In this document: piece after piece, positions 63,474 through 64,000 of the stretch
Layout: every line of letters starts with the position of its first letter
How positions within the stretch are numbered: the first letter of the stretch is position 1
Source: Pelobates cultripes
Lineage: Eukaryota > Chordata > Amphibia > Anura > Pelobatidae
DNA length: 64,000 nucleotides
NCBI GenBank assembly: GCA_933207985.1
Contig: OW240913.1
Location: forward strand, 330,951,569-331,015,568
Direction: 5' to 3'
Notes under the pieces: model-generated
What the model was told of the DNA's origin: nothing
Databases searched by the model: none
What the model saw: the letters and a program-made list of their open reading frames with translations, nothing else
Program-made: the position numbers and the translations under genes

Positions 63474-63592
63474 TTAAGAAAGGGTGCACTCTGAGGTCTT
63501 TAAACAATCAAATTAGTTTTTATTCAAACATTAAATCACAAAAGTACTTGATAGACGTTTCGACCAATTCTCAGAGCGCACCCCTTCGTAAA
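63474..63592. repeat. Short inverted-repeat element fragment
   Basis: AAGAAAGGGTGCACTCTGAG pairs imperfectly with CTCAGAGCGCACCCCTTCG. GACGTTTCGACC inside recalls the ACGCGTTTCGCCC of the element at 21812-22832. Confidence 0.55.
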
Positions 63593-64000
63593 TTTTTCAT
63601 ATACCTCAACGTGGGATTGCACCAAGGCATTTATTTGAAAATTAAGGTTGAAGGGGTAACTGCCAAGCCATTTTTGATTACATACATATTATACAATGTA
63701 TAGGTGAGAGGATCATATTCTATATGAGGAAGAAAGTCTGTTACATATTGAGCAATTCTATGTATTTATCTGTAACCCCATTACTTTGTAGTGAAGGGGT
63801 TAAGGCCCAAGTAGCCAAACTTAAAGCATATCTGATTTTTTCCAATTACTTTTACCTTAAATTTAACATGCCTCACTTTGAATTTTAACTCGAATAAAAT
63901 TAACATTCTATTATCAAGAGAAACGGAGACTGGGTGACTTCAGTGTTCCTTTAAAATTTGTCACACGTTGAATTCTCACTTTAGTAAATAGAGCTGTCAG

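Larger units (their letters stand above)
61286..64000 (-). other. SMYD2 intron 1 (partial)
   Basis: No exon 1 coding segment is found. It holds a foldback (61716-61866), a complete TTAA MITE (61928-62397), a CT microsatellite (63202-63231), an inverted-repeat fragment (63474-63592) and a MITE end near 63930-63955. Confidence 0.7.

Noticed and set aside
61286..64000. SMYD2 exon 1 or promoter
   Set aside because: No GC-rich start region and no sequence encoding the N-terminal SET segment is visible. It probably lies right of the window.

Overview
The window is vertebrate nuclear DNA, most likely from an anuran amphibian. It holds two multi-exon genes pointing toward each other. PTPN14 (protein tyrosine phosphatase non-receptor 14, Pez/PTPD2) runs on the + strand and SMYD2 (SET and MYND lysine methyltransferase 2) on the - strand. 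The same tail-to-tail neighbours are known from human chromosome 1q. The protein divergence, and introns packed with CR1/L2-like LINE fragments, short TTAA-flanked MITEs and foldback elements, suggest a frog. The species call is an inference, not a database result.

Region 1-32057: the 3' part of PTPN14. By length, order and phase, 16 coding exons match human exons 4 to 19. They encode the F2-F3 lobes of the FERM domain, the long linker with two PPxY motifs (one 1484-bp exon) and the complete C-terminal phosphatase domain, ending in TGA at 32055-32057. All splice phases join cleanly into 1069 whole codons plus the stop. The first three exons lie before the window. The 7-kb intron at 21618-28593 is the main accessory region. 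It holds an element with about 125-bp inverted repeats, a degenerate ~390-bp tandem array, a telomere-like CCTAA tract and a 24/34-bp minisatellite that is followed by its own inverted copy.

Region 32058-38960: the PTPN14 3' UTR, which has several AATAAA signals, and the intergenic gap. Distal candidate signals of the two genes (37090 + and 37771 -) are only about 0.7 kb apart.

Region 38961-64000: SMYD2 exons 2 to 12 (11 exons, 374 codons plus stop). They carry most of the MYND zinc finger, the SET core, the post-SET cysteines and the C-terminal helical domain. Exon 1 lies beyond the right edge. SMYD2 intron 9 (42166-43234) has AT-AC ends with an exact U12-type donor and a near-consensus branch site, so it should be removed by the minor spliceosome. 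SMYD2 introns also carry a 5'-truncated CR1-like LINE, a retroposed insertion with a 17-bp target duplication and poly(A) tail, a Tc1-like MITE, a 232-bp Harbinger-like foldback and several TTAA-flanked piggyBac-like MITEs.

The two genes are not known to share a pathway. PTPN14 is a junctional/cytoplasmic phosphatase and YAP regulator, and SMYD2 is a lysine methyltransferase. I saw no bacterial system, no CRISPR array and no additional protein-coding gene.
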